This document shows positions 47,573 through 58,525 of a stretch of 64,000 nucleotides of DNA, piece by piece. The notes under the pieces were generated by a model. That model had not been told where the DNA came from. It saw only the letters and a list, made by a program, of their open reading frames with translations, and searched no databases. Each line of letters starts with the position of its first letter. Position 1 is the stretch's first letter. The position numbers and the translations under genes were made by a program. Source of the stretch: Actinostola sp. cb2023 (taxonomy: Eukaryota; Cnidaria; Anthozoa; Actiniaria; Actinostolidae); the NCBI GenBank assembly GCA_033675265.1, contig JAUJYZ010000103.1, positions 62,001 through 126,000 on the forward strand, written 5' to 3'.

Positions 47573-48622
47573 CAGTATGTTGTTCTAATTATGAACAGTT
47601 CTAATTGTGAACACTTTTCAGTAAAAGTGCCGTTTTTATACCGTAAAGTTAAGATCGACAAAAAATATTTTACCCGATCAAATATTGATTTATTTTCAAC
47701 CATTCAATGCTATTTTGGGCTTCCTGACATTTATTCCGCGCAAAATTTCAACTTTGACGGCAAGGTAAGCAGACGACTGTTGTCTACAAATTCGAATTTA
47801 AAGCGCGCCTTTAAGATTCTCAGTGGCAAAGTTCGCATATTTTCTTTCTAAAAACGCAGAGTTTTGAGTTTGTTTCTATATGAGCTAAAAGGTAAATAAT
47901 AACACTTTTCTTTACAAAACAATATTTAGAAAAGTGTTGAAAATGAACGAGCAGCATCGGAATGAAAAATTGTGCGTGTTTTTGCGATGTGCATCTAATT
48001 GTAAACACGCATATGCTCACGCACAACTTGGCACTTCATAACATATGTAGTTCTTAAGATATAGAGTAAAATTGCCGCTAATGTACCTGCACTGGTACAA
48101 TAGCAAATATTGAGAAGGAAATATGTATAAGAAGTCCGCGTTTGTGATACAAATTTGTGCCATTGCGTTGTTAGCAATTACACGAACGTGATGAACGGCA
48201 TGCATCAATGAACATTCGAACACGTCAGCAATTTAGCGTTGCCGTCTGACTTCACTTCGTTTTAACATTTTTCTAGCATTCGTATCGAAATAACACGGAT
48301 ATAAATATTGTTTTAAGACAACTTGGAACTTGTACATCGAATTGCAAGGCTAGAAATCGAGAATAATACACAGTATTAAGCCATTAAAAAGCAAGCCAAA
48401 AGTGTTCACAATTACAAACACCTGTTCACCATTAGAACCACCAACAGACATGATATAATAAAATATATTTAGAAAAGTCCAATACTAAATACAACGAAAC
48501 TTAATCACATGTTAGCTGAAGTGTAGAGCTAATTTATAGCAAAGGTCCAGGACAATCGTACCATATGTTGACGAGAAATATCATCAAGTGCAAAAAGTGT
48601 TCACAATTAGAACCACATACTG
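47573..48622. mobile_element. pogo-like element, about 1.05 kb, TA-flanked
   Basis: Starts CAGTATGTTGTTCTAATTAT and ends AATTAGAACCACATACTG. TTCTAATTGTGAACAC and its inverse occur near both ends and internally. Its right 440 bp recurs inverted at 55349-55790. No transposase frame. Confidence 0.83.
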
Positions 48623-49427
48623 TATAAAATGGTTATTCAGCAAGTCGTTCACCAGAATTCACTGATTTTTCACCAAATCAGCCTAAGTTACTTCGAATAT
48701 TATTTGAATTACGGCAATGGTCTTGTTTAGTACAAGACGTTCATGAAGAAATAGAATATAGAAAATAGAAACCCCATGATCTTTCAGGGTCGCACCTTTC
48801 AACACTTTTCAGGCGACTGATTTTATTGAATCGAGTATAATTATTTAACAAACTATACGCTCGTGGTCCACTTGAGTTTTGAACATTTTGTGACGTCAAA
48901 TCCATTGTCAATAAGAGTACAGACAATGGAAAACCGCTTGCGATTTCTTTTTTACGATAACAAAGTCAAAAAAAACATCCAAAAGCAAGGACAAAGTTTG
49001 AAAGAAAAACGTTTCAAGCGCGCTCTGGATCCGTGCGCGAGCGATTCGTCATTCTATGTGTCTGTACTCTTATTGGCAATGGCTGAGAGCCAATCAGATT
49101 GCGAGTTTACGCTCTGTTATTGTAAAAACCTACAATTGCAGAAACGCTATCGGGTTGAAAGTCATGAAAGTTATGACCAATAATAATAATAATAATAATA
49201 ATAAAGAACAGTTATTATATGCCATGCCTGGTAATATATGAATTGAGGGTATTTAACTTCGTCAGGTAAAGGAAATAGACGACAAACGCGTATTCAGACG
49301 TTTCGCCGGTGAAGGCTTCATCAGTGGTATATTTAAACTGAAAATAACTATCTTAAATGGTAATAGGTTGATCAAACAATGAGTTTATAATTACAATACT
49401 GTAAATAGATGTGGTGTCCTGGGAATA

Positions 49428-49948
49428 CAGTCAACTCTCCGCTAACGGACACTCTCGTAAGCGGACAGCTCTACTTACGGACACCTTTTCAAATCCCCGT
49501 TTTACCTCCCAGTCAAACTCTGTATTTACACATTCCCGTAAGCGGACACTCTCTCGTAAGCGGACGCGGACACTTTTGAAAATGAAAATTGGATTTTTCT
49601 TTTGTTTACGCTCTCTCGTAAGCGGACACACCATATAATAATGGACTTTCGGCAATGGAATTTGTCTTTAATTTGCAATAAATCAACAAAAATATGACCT
49701 TTTACAGAGCAACAGAACAGTGGGGATCGGTTTTGTCAAATCTCCATTTGTTCGTGGGGAAGCAAGGTGTACGGTTCAGTTGCTATTTTTCTCTACCGAT
49801 TAAAACGTAATTAACTCTCCCGTAAGCGGACATCCACCCTATTTTTCTTTGGTGTCCGCTTACGGGAATAGTTCTCATAAGCGGACAGCTCTACTAACGG
49901 ACACTTTTTTCAATTCCCGAGGGTGTCCGCTTACGAGAGAGTTGACTG
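49428..49948. mobile_element. pogo/Tigger-like MITE nested in the Penelope-like remnant
   Basis: TA-flanked. It starts CAGTCAACTCTCCGCTAACG and ends CGAGAGAGTTGACTG. Many internal GTAAGCGGACA and TGTCCGCTTACG blocks in both orientations. Confidence 0.83.
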
Positions 49949-50049
49949 TAGTAATAACAATGTTGTTATATGCAGAGAAACCTGCCTACACAGCCATTCA
50001 TAATATGTTAGTTGAATGTTTTCTTATTTCAAGTGCTTCGATTACTTTA

Positions 50050-50290
50050 CGCTCTTTAGGGAATTTGATGTTTGGGTGAAGTATTTTCCATATAATTGGA
50101 GATTCTTTCAGGAAGTTGGCAGAGTGAGATGCCAAATGTGTATACACGGTCTGGCCTCGGAGGTGTTCTTTGATCCGTGAACCAATGGTGCGTCCCGTTT
50201 CTCCAATGTAGACTGCTTGACGGTAGGAACACTTAATATGGTAGATGGTATTCTTTGTCGGGCATCTATTTTCCCTTTCGGCCCTAATAA
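50050..50290 (-). pseudogene. GIY-YIG endonuclease fragment (Penelope-like)
   Basis: The minus strand reads NTIYHIKCSYRQAVYIGETG then RTIGSRIKEHLRGQTVYTHL, a clear GIY-YIG core with Arg and E-H residues. No start codon or RT is nearby. Confidence 0.83.
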
Positions 50291-50395
50291 GATAGTTATG
50301 TTCAGTTTAAATATACCACTGACGAAGCCTTCACCGGCGAAACGTCTGAATACGCGTTTTTCGTCTATTTCCTTTGCCTGAAAATACCCTCAATT

Positions 50396-50510
<115 letters not shown>

Positions 50511-52497
50511 TATTATAATAATTATAATGTTAATAATAATCATTGCCCATAAATTTGAACATTTGCTCTAGTCAGCGTCCAGTATCTCGCACAGTCGTAG
50601 ATAAAGCCGGCAATCGAATAAATTAAACTTCACTGTGTTGGTCACAGCGATCGCTTCGACAAGTAGAGAGCAACGGTACGTGTATTGCTCGAAGAATCTC
50701 CATTTTTAAGCCATCTTCTCCAAATGCCTCCACCAACACACAAAAGACCATCAACAATAACAGGAAAGACCTATATTTAGTCTTTTGAAGTTTGCCCCAT
50801 TGAAATTAATCGTAATATACGTGAATCTTATACCAAAATAACGGAAATTTATCGCTGAATTCGATTTTCACGGTAAAAATGTGTTTGGAGCATACGTATT
50901 AGAGTTTAAACACAGTTATCCCATCTGACCGTGACAACAAGGTCACACTTGCTTGTGAAAATCGCTGCAACCGAGCTCTTCAAATCTATTTTGCCCCATT
51001 AAATTTTAAAGCTGTCATTTTCAAAACTATCTTATAGTACAGCTAAGATAATATATATTGTGAATTCACAGGTAAAAATGTTGTCATTTACGAACATTTC
51101 GATTAAAGTCGAAATTTTGCCGCCATTTTGTGCTATTTTTAGTAACAAAATGGCGGATTTTCAAATTTCAAAAAATCATATATTTGGATTGAATAACGAT
51201 ATCTGAGATATTGTTTCAGTCATATCTCTAATTTAAGATGTTCTTTCGAATGTAGTGATCAAATTAGTGTATATCTGAATTCAGACGTTATTAGTACGAA
51301 TGCTGAAACGTCTATCAGAAAGCTGAAAGCTTTCGTCTATGATCGTATTCGTAAAAACACACCAGTCATATCAACGAATATGGAAATCATGGTGAGAAAT
51401 ATGTCTTACGTAAATCGAAGAAAGAACGGGTTTGTAAACAAAGAAAGAATATTGCTAAGCTTATTTATTTATGTCATTTTGGAATACAATAAATTACAGA
51501 CACAAGCCTAGTAAATATATTTATCATTGTATACTTGTAATTTACCACTGTCTGTTTACAAGACGACTACATATAAGACTCAGAACCATAATGTAACTCA
51601 CGGTTCTTCTATGTCAGTTTACAACATTTTACGGTAACTTGTTTCAGCCCATCGAGTGCGCGCTATGTGGAGCGTCTAGTTACTTATGTATTATTTATTT
51701 TATGTATTATTTAGTGTCCCCGATTAGTGGAGCACTTGTGCTCTGCTATAAACCCCGGCACTCAAATAAATTTATTATCGTTATTATTCTTTAACATGTA
51801 CAATATGGCGATGTTTGATTGGCTGTGTATGTTGTATTTTTTTTATGAAATATACGAACAATAGCCCACTGAAATCAATGTTTCGAATACAATTTTAAGT
51901 AATAGATGCAATTCTTGGTTTTTACATGACGTCATCAAAAAGCTAAAATCCAAACTATTCACATCACAAAACTGTTTGTTGGATATGTTGTTTATATCGT
52001 TATAAGAAAATTCTTACTAAAATAATTTTGTAATTTAGATGTTTGGTTTTCGTTTTATTGCGAGTCAAATTCTGTCACGCAATACAGTCACGCATTTTCA
52101 AAAGCCATAGAAATAGGAAAATTCGTTTGAAATAATACGATTTTAACTTAGTAGATGATGGGTAACTTTATTTTGATGAATACAGCTATTGAAAACTTGA
52201 AGTATTTGCAATTAAACATGATTTTCAGTCTTCGTGATTTGGCCGCCATGTGTTAGATGCGACACCAACATGGCGGACCCATACATTTTAGCTAAATTAT
52301 GAGCATAAGCGATCGCTTATGCTCGAAATATCGCTCATATCTTCGTATCTAAAACTTCTTTTAACTAAAACTTCGACTGAGATATATGGTTTTGGCTGCT
52401 CTTTCGGCCTATGTAGGTTTTGTTCTATATAAGTCCTGGGAAAATTTTCGATGACGTAGTTGAAAGCCAAGAATTACGGTATAGTTACCTATGCATG
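50511..52497. other. No gene recognised
   Basis: AT-rich, with AAAATGGCGG/CCGCCATTTT and CATGGCGG blocks and one TGACGTCA. Probably old repeats; no boundaries found. Confidence 0.45.
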
Positions 52498-52506
52498 GTT
52501 TGTAGT

Positions 52507-53085
52507 AGCCTCCTAAAGCAGACCCGTGTCCAGGCTTCAGTTTTACTTCGCTGGCCACTGGGTCTGCTCAGATGAGCCATACATTCCTTTCCAGTGGATT
52601 AGCCAATCAGAACGGACCTCTTAAATCTGTGGTGGTGCGGACTTTGACCTCTATGGACTTCCACGAACAAACATCACGTGAACTGACAGTTCAGCGATGT
52701 GATGTTTTCAAAATTCAACAGTTGAATATCCACCAGCAAAAGTCAATCGATCCGAGCGATTTATTTTGAACAAAAGGATTTGTTCGTCAACTTCCGACTG
52801 GTCATGGAAAGTCATTACTGATATATCAAACAACTGATCTATGACAACGGTACACACGATTCTGGTCATTTATTCACTTTAGCAAAGCAACTTCTGCAGA
52901 CAGACAAAGAGTAATACCGTATTCAAAATATTCTTGTATGTTGATATCCAAAGTACGGGACAAGAGTGCCAGTAAATTAACTTTCGTTCGTCAGAATATT
53001 TCCGGGTTTTCCTCTCCTTTGACCAGACCCAGTGGCCAGCGAAGTAAAACTGAAGCCTGGACACGGGTCTGCTTTAGGAGGCTAG
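52507..53085. mobile_element. MULE-like element carrying a helicase fragment
   Basis: Inverted ends of about 60 bp (AGCCTCCTAAAGCAGACCCG / CGGGTCTGCTTTAGGAGGCT) flanked on both sides by the 9-bp direct repeat GTTTGTAGT (52498-52506, 53086-53094). A 9-bp duplication plus long TIRs fits Mutator-like elements. The interior encodes a RecQ-like ATPase motif, listed separately. Confidence 0.78.
52572..52850 (+). pseudogene. RecQ-like helicase motif I fragment inside the MULE-like element
   Basis: One frame, crossing a TGA at about 52767, reads VFKIQQLNIHQQKSIDPSDL then KGFVRQLPTGHGKSLLIYQ and stops. LPTGxGKSLxYQ is the Walker A (motif I) of RecQ-type helicases, preceded by the expected region. Short, with stops: a captured and decayed gene piece. 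Confidence 0.65.
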
Positions 53086-53092
53086 GTTTGTA

Positions 53093-53217
53093 GTGATATT
53101 TGGGATAAATACCACGAGTGATATTTCAAAATTGTTAACAAAATTTCACGAACCGTAGGCGAGTGAAATTTGTGACAATTTTGAAATATCACGAGTGGTA
53201 TTTATCCCAAATATCAC
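53093..53217. mobile_element. Foldback MITE
   Basis: GTGATATTTGGGATAAATAC and GTATTTATCCCAAATATCAC, arms of about 50 bp. Loop CGAACCGTAGGCGAGTG. It directly abuts the MULE-like element. Confidence 0.85.
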
Positions 53218-53780
53218 GTACAAAACATGCTATTAAATGTTTATAACATGACCAAAGAAAATACTGCAATTTCGATCAGTTTGTCTGTAGTTTTACCATG
53301 AACTAATGGAAAATGCTCTCAAGTAAATTATTTTCATAGAAAAACGTTCATAAATTAGATAACAAATGAGGAAAACAGAAACAAGAGGTTTCTAAAGCTT
53401 TATTTTTACCTTTTTCAGCAAAAATTCGATTCTTTCACTTCTCAATCTAAAGCATGAAAACCTTTAGCACGATCAACAGTCGATCGTTTCTCAGCCAAAG
53501 AAAACCTTCCTGATTTTTCGACAATATATCCATGTTGATGTACTTTTTCAATTTGTTGTTCTTGAGATTTGTTTCTAGGTATATTTCAGCTTTTTTAGCG
53601 AGAAAAACTCTGTCGGGTTTATCCGCCATCTTGGATTTGAATGTCATGCTTGGTGCTCAAACAATGGTTACCATGGTGATTTTGAAATACCACTCCTGAG
53701 AGCTTGAAATACCACTATTACGCTGAAATACTACTCTTCTCAGCCAATCGAATTGCAGGATTTTCTTAGGTCATGTTATA

Positions 53781-53937
53781 AGCCTGCGAATACAGCCGCT
53801 TTTTGTATTCGCAGGCTATAGATACAATATGAGCGGCCGACGGATCTGTATGGGACCGTATGGAATTTACAAACTCGAGCCGTAGGCGAGAGTTTGTAAA
53901 TCCCATACAGATCAAACGCGAATATTGTATCTTACTT
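53781..53937. repeat. Two adjacent hairpins
   Basis: First, AGCCTGCGAATACA / TGTATTCGCAGGCT (53781-53818). Second, GATACAATAT...TTTACAAACTCGAG and CTCGCCTACGGC-type loop, AGTTTGTAAATCCCATACAG...ATATTGTATC (53821-53937). Confidence 0.7.
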
Positions 53938-54132
53938 ATCGAATCCAACGATGTATAAGTGGATGTTTTACTATAATTTGGATGATAGGAAGCAGTTTGG
54001 CCGAAAAAAATCCAAGTTAAAGCTGAATGCAAATGAGGACGATTCTGTATCCGATTTACAGATGTCTGCTACGCTTATGATTTCTATTGTATTTCCCTCA
54101 TTAATTATTCATGAATTCGATAAAAACAGGTA

Positions 54133-54275
54133 CAGTGGAACCTCGATATAACGATGTGCCAAGGAACTGACCAAATTAGATCGTTATATCGGGAGATCGT
54201 TATAACGAATTCCCGATCAGATAACGATTTTTCGGGAAAAGAGCCAAAAATATCGTTATATCAGCTGAGGGTATT
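54133..54275. mobile_element. pogo-like element, left end only
   Basis: TA then CAGTGGAACCTCGATATAAC, followed by several TCGTTATATCG repeats. No matching right end was found, so it is truncated. Confidence 0.65.
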
Positions 54276-55035
54276 GTTAATATAAACTAGAAAAGCAAGG
54301 AACCGCGAACGAAAATGCCGTAGGTATACGTAGGATCTTTAAATATCTAATCAGCTAAATACATGGCAAATATGAAATGAAAGAAAGACTGATACTAATA
54401 ATTGATTTTTCATGTAGTGTCCGTTGTACCTTATAGCAGGGTAGCAGGGGGGAGGTTGTGTTCACGCTTCACGTGCCACGTATTCGTAAATTCACGACTC
54501 AAAAGAATTTTTTTTGGGCCAATTCACGCACGTCTTTCTTTCCAAGTTCACGGATCACGGTTTTATTTTTTGTTTATGAAGTGTTTTTCACGATTCACGC
54601 GCCATTTTTTTGGCCAAATCACGTTTTTCTCTTTGGCTACATTATATATAAAAGCAATATAGGCTGTACAACTATCCTGATCCCACAGGCACTGACATAC
54701 ACTCCCTCTACCGTAATCGAATTGGGCAGTTCGTCCATATCGTTTAAAATAAAGAAATCGTGCTTGATTGAAATTTTTGGCGGGAAAAACAAGCATTTTT
54801 ACGAAAATATTTTTTTGTTCTCTTTTGAGAATTACAAACAATCTATACGTCGATAAGAGATAACAAGGTATTTAAATGACTCAATATTTTAATTCTTACA
54901 CATGAGAAATTTAGTTTATCAGAACCAGCACATGATTTGATATCATGTAAATAAATATCCAATACTGGCAAGCGTTCGTACATGCTGCCAAGAAGAATTC
55001 TGCTCGATGCCGGCATTGACATATTATATATATTA

Positions 55036-56325
55036 CAGTCATTTGCAAAAATTCTGGCCGCCCGGTATATCAAACAACAAACGTAAGACTAAAATAACCA
55101 TTATACTAAATATATCTACCAACTTTGCTGGCGTTAGCGTCTTTAAACACGAGGGCGCACTATAAAAGGGCATCGCTCCGCCACAATTTTTTGAATAATA
55201 ATGAGTTTGAATATGGCGGACAATGGTTGAACATGGTTGAACAACGGGGTAAAATAATTTTCTCAATAAAGTCACATTTCAACAGCAAAGTCAATGAAGA
55301 AATTGTAAATTTACGTCTAAAACAGTTATAAAAGACAGACGCCATGTACAGTATGTGGTTCTAATTGTGAACACTTTTTGCACTTGATGATATTTCTCGT
55401 CAACATATGGTACGATTATCCTGAACATTTGCTATGAATTAGCTCTACACTTCAGCTAACATGTGATTAAGTTTCGTTTTATTTATTATTGAACTTTTCT
55501 AAATATATTTTATTATATCATGTCCGTTGGTGGTTCTAATGGTGAACAGGTGTTTGTAATTGTGAACACTTTTGGCTTGCTTTTTAATGGCTTAATACTG
55601 TGTTTTATTATCGATTTCAAGCCTTGCAATTCGATGTACAAGTTCCAAGTTGTCTTAAAACAATATTTATGTTCGTGTTATTTCGATATGAATGCTAGAA
55701 AAATGTTAAAACGAAGTGAAGTCAGACGGCAACGCTAAATTGCTGACGTGTTCGCATGTTCATTGATGCATGCCGTTCATCACGTTCGAAGGCGTCTTGT
55801 TACGAGGTAAATGTGTCGAGCATTTGTACATCTCTGTACTTTTATGGTAAAGGCCGATAAGGTTTCGAAACCTATGCTGTGAGTATATTTAATTCGCAAG
55901 TGGTATTTCCATGTCTTGGCGGGTAAATTTTAGGATAACCTACCAAAGAAACGATAAGCAGAATACTAGAGCCGTGCGACTTCAAAACGGCTAACGGTTC
56001 CAGTTCAAAGTACCATAATTTTACTTACCAAAGTGAAAAGTGATAGTGCCTGTACAACAAAAATTATCCATGTGCGTTTTAGTATTTATTTCCACAGTTT
56101 CTTGTCCATTTGATTGATTTATAGAGCTTGCAGTTCTTGAGATCCTCTCTCTGTGACGTCTCGGTAGATTTGATTGACAGATCCAACGAACTTACCCTAG
56201 GTACCTCTCCTTTTATAGTGCGCCCTCGTGTTTAAGTGGAATTTTCTATTATTTAATTACCCATAATGCACCTGATATTTGATATACTGACACTTCGTAG
56301 CGGCCAGAATTTTTGCAATTGACTG
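55036..56325. mobile_element. TA-flanked element containing a nested pogo-like copy
   Basis: Starts CAGTCATTTGCAAAAATTCT and ends AGAATTTTTGCAATTGACTG, with GGCCGC/GCGGCC next inward. Related to 40106-40390. The interior contains a partial inverted copy of the 47573 element (55349-55790). Confidence 0.78.
55349..55790. mobile_element. Partial inverted copy of the 47573-48622 element
   Basis: Starts CAGTATGTGGTTCTAATTGT and follows the reverse complement of 48622 down to about 48185 (GATGCATGCCGTTCATCACG), then diverges. About 440 bp, high identity. Confidence 0.88.
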
Positions 56326-56409
56326 TATCAGAGCAAATAGACTGTTAAAGTGCCCCTAATACTTAACACAATATTTTGTGAATCAGTTCTTCCTGATATG
56401 TGTATATAA

Positions 56410-56640
56410 TACGATGGCTTAATATTTCTAAATATGGACTGCGCGTCGACCGTATTCACCGAATACGTGTGGACGGGAGGCCAATCCGCATCGAAAAAGT
56501 TGCGGATTCAAAAATAACCGGGTACGTGTGGACGGGCTAATACGATTCGAATACGCTACGTGTGGACGCGAATTTGTTTTAATCCGCATCGAAAAAGTAA
56601 CGTATTCGAATTAGACGGGGTTTCCAGTCCGAGGCGAAGC
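56410..56640. repeat. Degenerate inverted block repeats
   Basis: CGTGTGGACG occurs four times with CCGCATCGAAAAAG twice. It resembles a decayed MITE of the 'fusion of GTGTGGACGG ends' type. Confidence 0.45.
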
Positions 56641-56676
56641 CGAGGACTGGAAACCCCGTCTAGTCCGAATACGCCG

Positions 56677-56767
56677 GGACTTTCCGGGATATCCAGGTCC
56701 ATCATGTGACCGGATTTGATGCACCGGAATGGCTGGTTACCTCATGAATAATTAATGAGTATGAGAA
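56677..56767. repeat. 90-bp block shared with the LTR element at 27753
   Basis: The same tract as 27753-27842 (CCAGGTCCATCATGTGACCG onward). Here it is not next to LTRs or coding remnants, so it is either a fragment of the same retroelement family or an independent small repeat. Confidence 0.78.
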
Positions 56768-57576
56768 GATCTATTCCACTTGGGTCAATACTAGAGTAAA
56801 GCAATAGAAACAGAACAATAGAACGAGTAGACAATAGTAGATAATGAATTCTATTGTTTGTATTATCCAATCACAACAGCTCTTCTGAGCAGCTGCGTGT
56901 CACCTCACAAACTCATCTGACAGTCCGTTAGATAATTAGCATCAGATAGAAAACTCATGAGGGTGTAGTCGGCCAGTTTAGTAATAATTAACTGTGATTT
57001 CTCGGTGCCTGGGAAAAACATCAGTTCGAAAGATCTTAAAGTAGGACAATATGTTGTCTTAATACCGCCATGCATACTTAACAAATATTCCACGAAATCG
57101 AGTCGTACATGAGCTGATAGCCAATTAAAGAGGCGCATTGTTTAATTATATATACAACCACTGGATTGTGAGAAATATAACACTTGCATGTTTTCATTTT
57201 TAGTTCGGCAAAACCGGTCTGCCATTCAGTTGAAAATCTCCAACTTTCTCTACTCGTGGTATATGAGCTGAGCCTACTAGTAGCTCATAGAGTAGCCAAT
57301 CAGAGCGCGCGCGCGCTTGCTCGTATCCAGTGGTTGTCTATATAATAAGTTTGGATATTCTAACTGAATAGCGAGACCAAGAGACGTAGCAAAAATTGTT
57401 GTGATAATTAAAGCTGAAACTAACATTTCGCTATGGTAGGTGATTTGCTTTTGCCTTCCAATGTTTTTCTATTTATTTTCACTTCTTATTTTGTCTCTCA
57501 AATGTCTGTAAAATGTCTCTGAAATGTCTCTAAAATGTCTCTTAAAATGCCTGCATATCATCTTTCAAATGTCAAG
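56768..57576. other. No gene recognised
   Basis: Contains a (GC)n patch at about 57307 and AAATGTCTCT repeats at about 57495-57545 beside the SINE. The minus-strand 77-codon frame at 56905 has no motif. Confidence 0.45.
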
Positions 57577-57806
57577 ATGTCCGGTTGGCTCAGTTGGTTG
57601 AGTACCGGTCTATTGTGCGAGAGATTCATGGTTCAAGTCCCGGCCGGACCATTACTCAGGGTCTTAAAATAATTGAGGAGAAGGTGCTGCCTTTGTAATT
57701 ACATCTACAAATGGTTAGATCTTCACGTCTTCTCGGATATGGACGTTAAACAGTAGGTCCTGTCTCTCGACCCTAAAATAGTAACCTATATACATGGGGA
57801 CATTAA

Positions 57807-58255
57807 GTAATGGTCCACGTAAGAACTAGGCAACTGAACGGCAATGCACGATGGAATGCTTAAATTTTCTATTGTTAAAACTAGTGATCCCATTGGCTTA
57901 AACATGAAAATTGGCAAAAAGGTTAGGTGTAAGATATACATACTCCGATTTGTTTAGATGTCAAGTTTGTCTGTTATCCATTGGCATCACATGCCAATTT
58001 TAAAACAAATTGTATGTGGGAAACCTTGTAAAATAAGCAATATTCTTTGCTATTGTCTTGGGCTGTTCTGATTGGTTAGATATGAAACATTTCCAATAAA
58101 TTACCCGAAATCATTGATTACCTTTATTTTTACATTGAAATATTATTATGTGTCATCCTCTCTTTCTGTATCCTTGAAATTAGAAATATTCTATGTGGAC
58201 AGAGCTATTGCCGTAGAACAATGAAAGCTTGCCTAGTTCTTGCATGGATGATTAC
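57807..58255. mobile_element. MITE with TTAA target duplication, nested in the SINE
   Basis: TTAA at 57803-57806 and 58256-58259. Ends GTAATGGTCCACGTAAGAAC TAGGCAA and TTGCCTA GTTCTTGCATGGATGATTAC are inverse with four mismatches. No coding. Confidence 0.8.
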
Positions 58256-58466
58256 TTAAAGAACCTGTTGAACTCTTCGTAAGAGTAGGGGATTGTTACC
58301 TGGTTCAACAGCCTACTATACTTCAAATTGGAAGCATAACACACTAACACACTAACATACTAACATATTAACTCCTAGGAGCTGCAGTAGGCGCCTTCAT
58401 ATGCAGCCCGAAAAAAGTCCTCCATCGATTGTAAAGCGCATCGAGTCAATGTGAAAGAAGCGACTT

Positions 58467-58507
<41 letters not shown>

Positions 58508-58524
58508 ATTATTATTATTATTAT
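58467..58524. repeat. (ATT)n SINE tail
   Basis: TTATTATTATT run with one AGT and one slip, ending the SINE. Confidence 0.93.
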
Positions 58525-58525
58525 T

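Larger units (their letters stand above)
57577..58525 (+). mobile_element. tRNA-derived SINE interrupted by a TTAA MITE
   Basis: The head (57585-57656) is tRNA-like: acceptor GTCCGGT pairs with GCCGGAC, A box TGGCTCAGTTGG, B box GGTTCAAGTCC. The body has TGTAATTACATCTACAAATG and CTTCTCGGATATGGACG. The tail is ATTGTAAAGCGCATCGAGTC followed by (ATT)n. A 449-bp MITE (57807-58255) sits in the middle. SINEs with this body are, as I recall, common in anthozoan genomes. Confidence 0.8.

Noticed and set aside
57585..57656. Functional tRNA gene
   Set aside because: The acceptor and the A and B boxes are present, but the anticodon stem does not pair and a SINE body follows directly.
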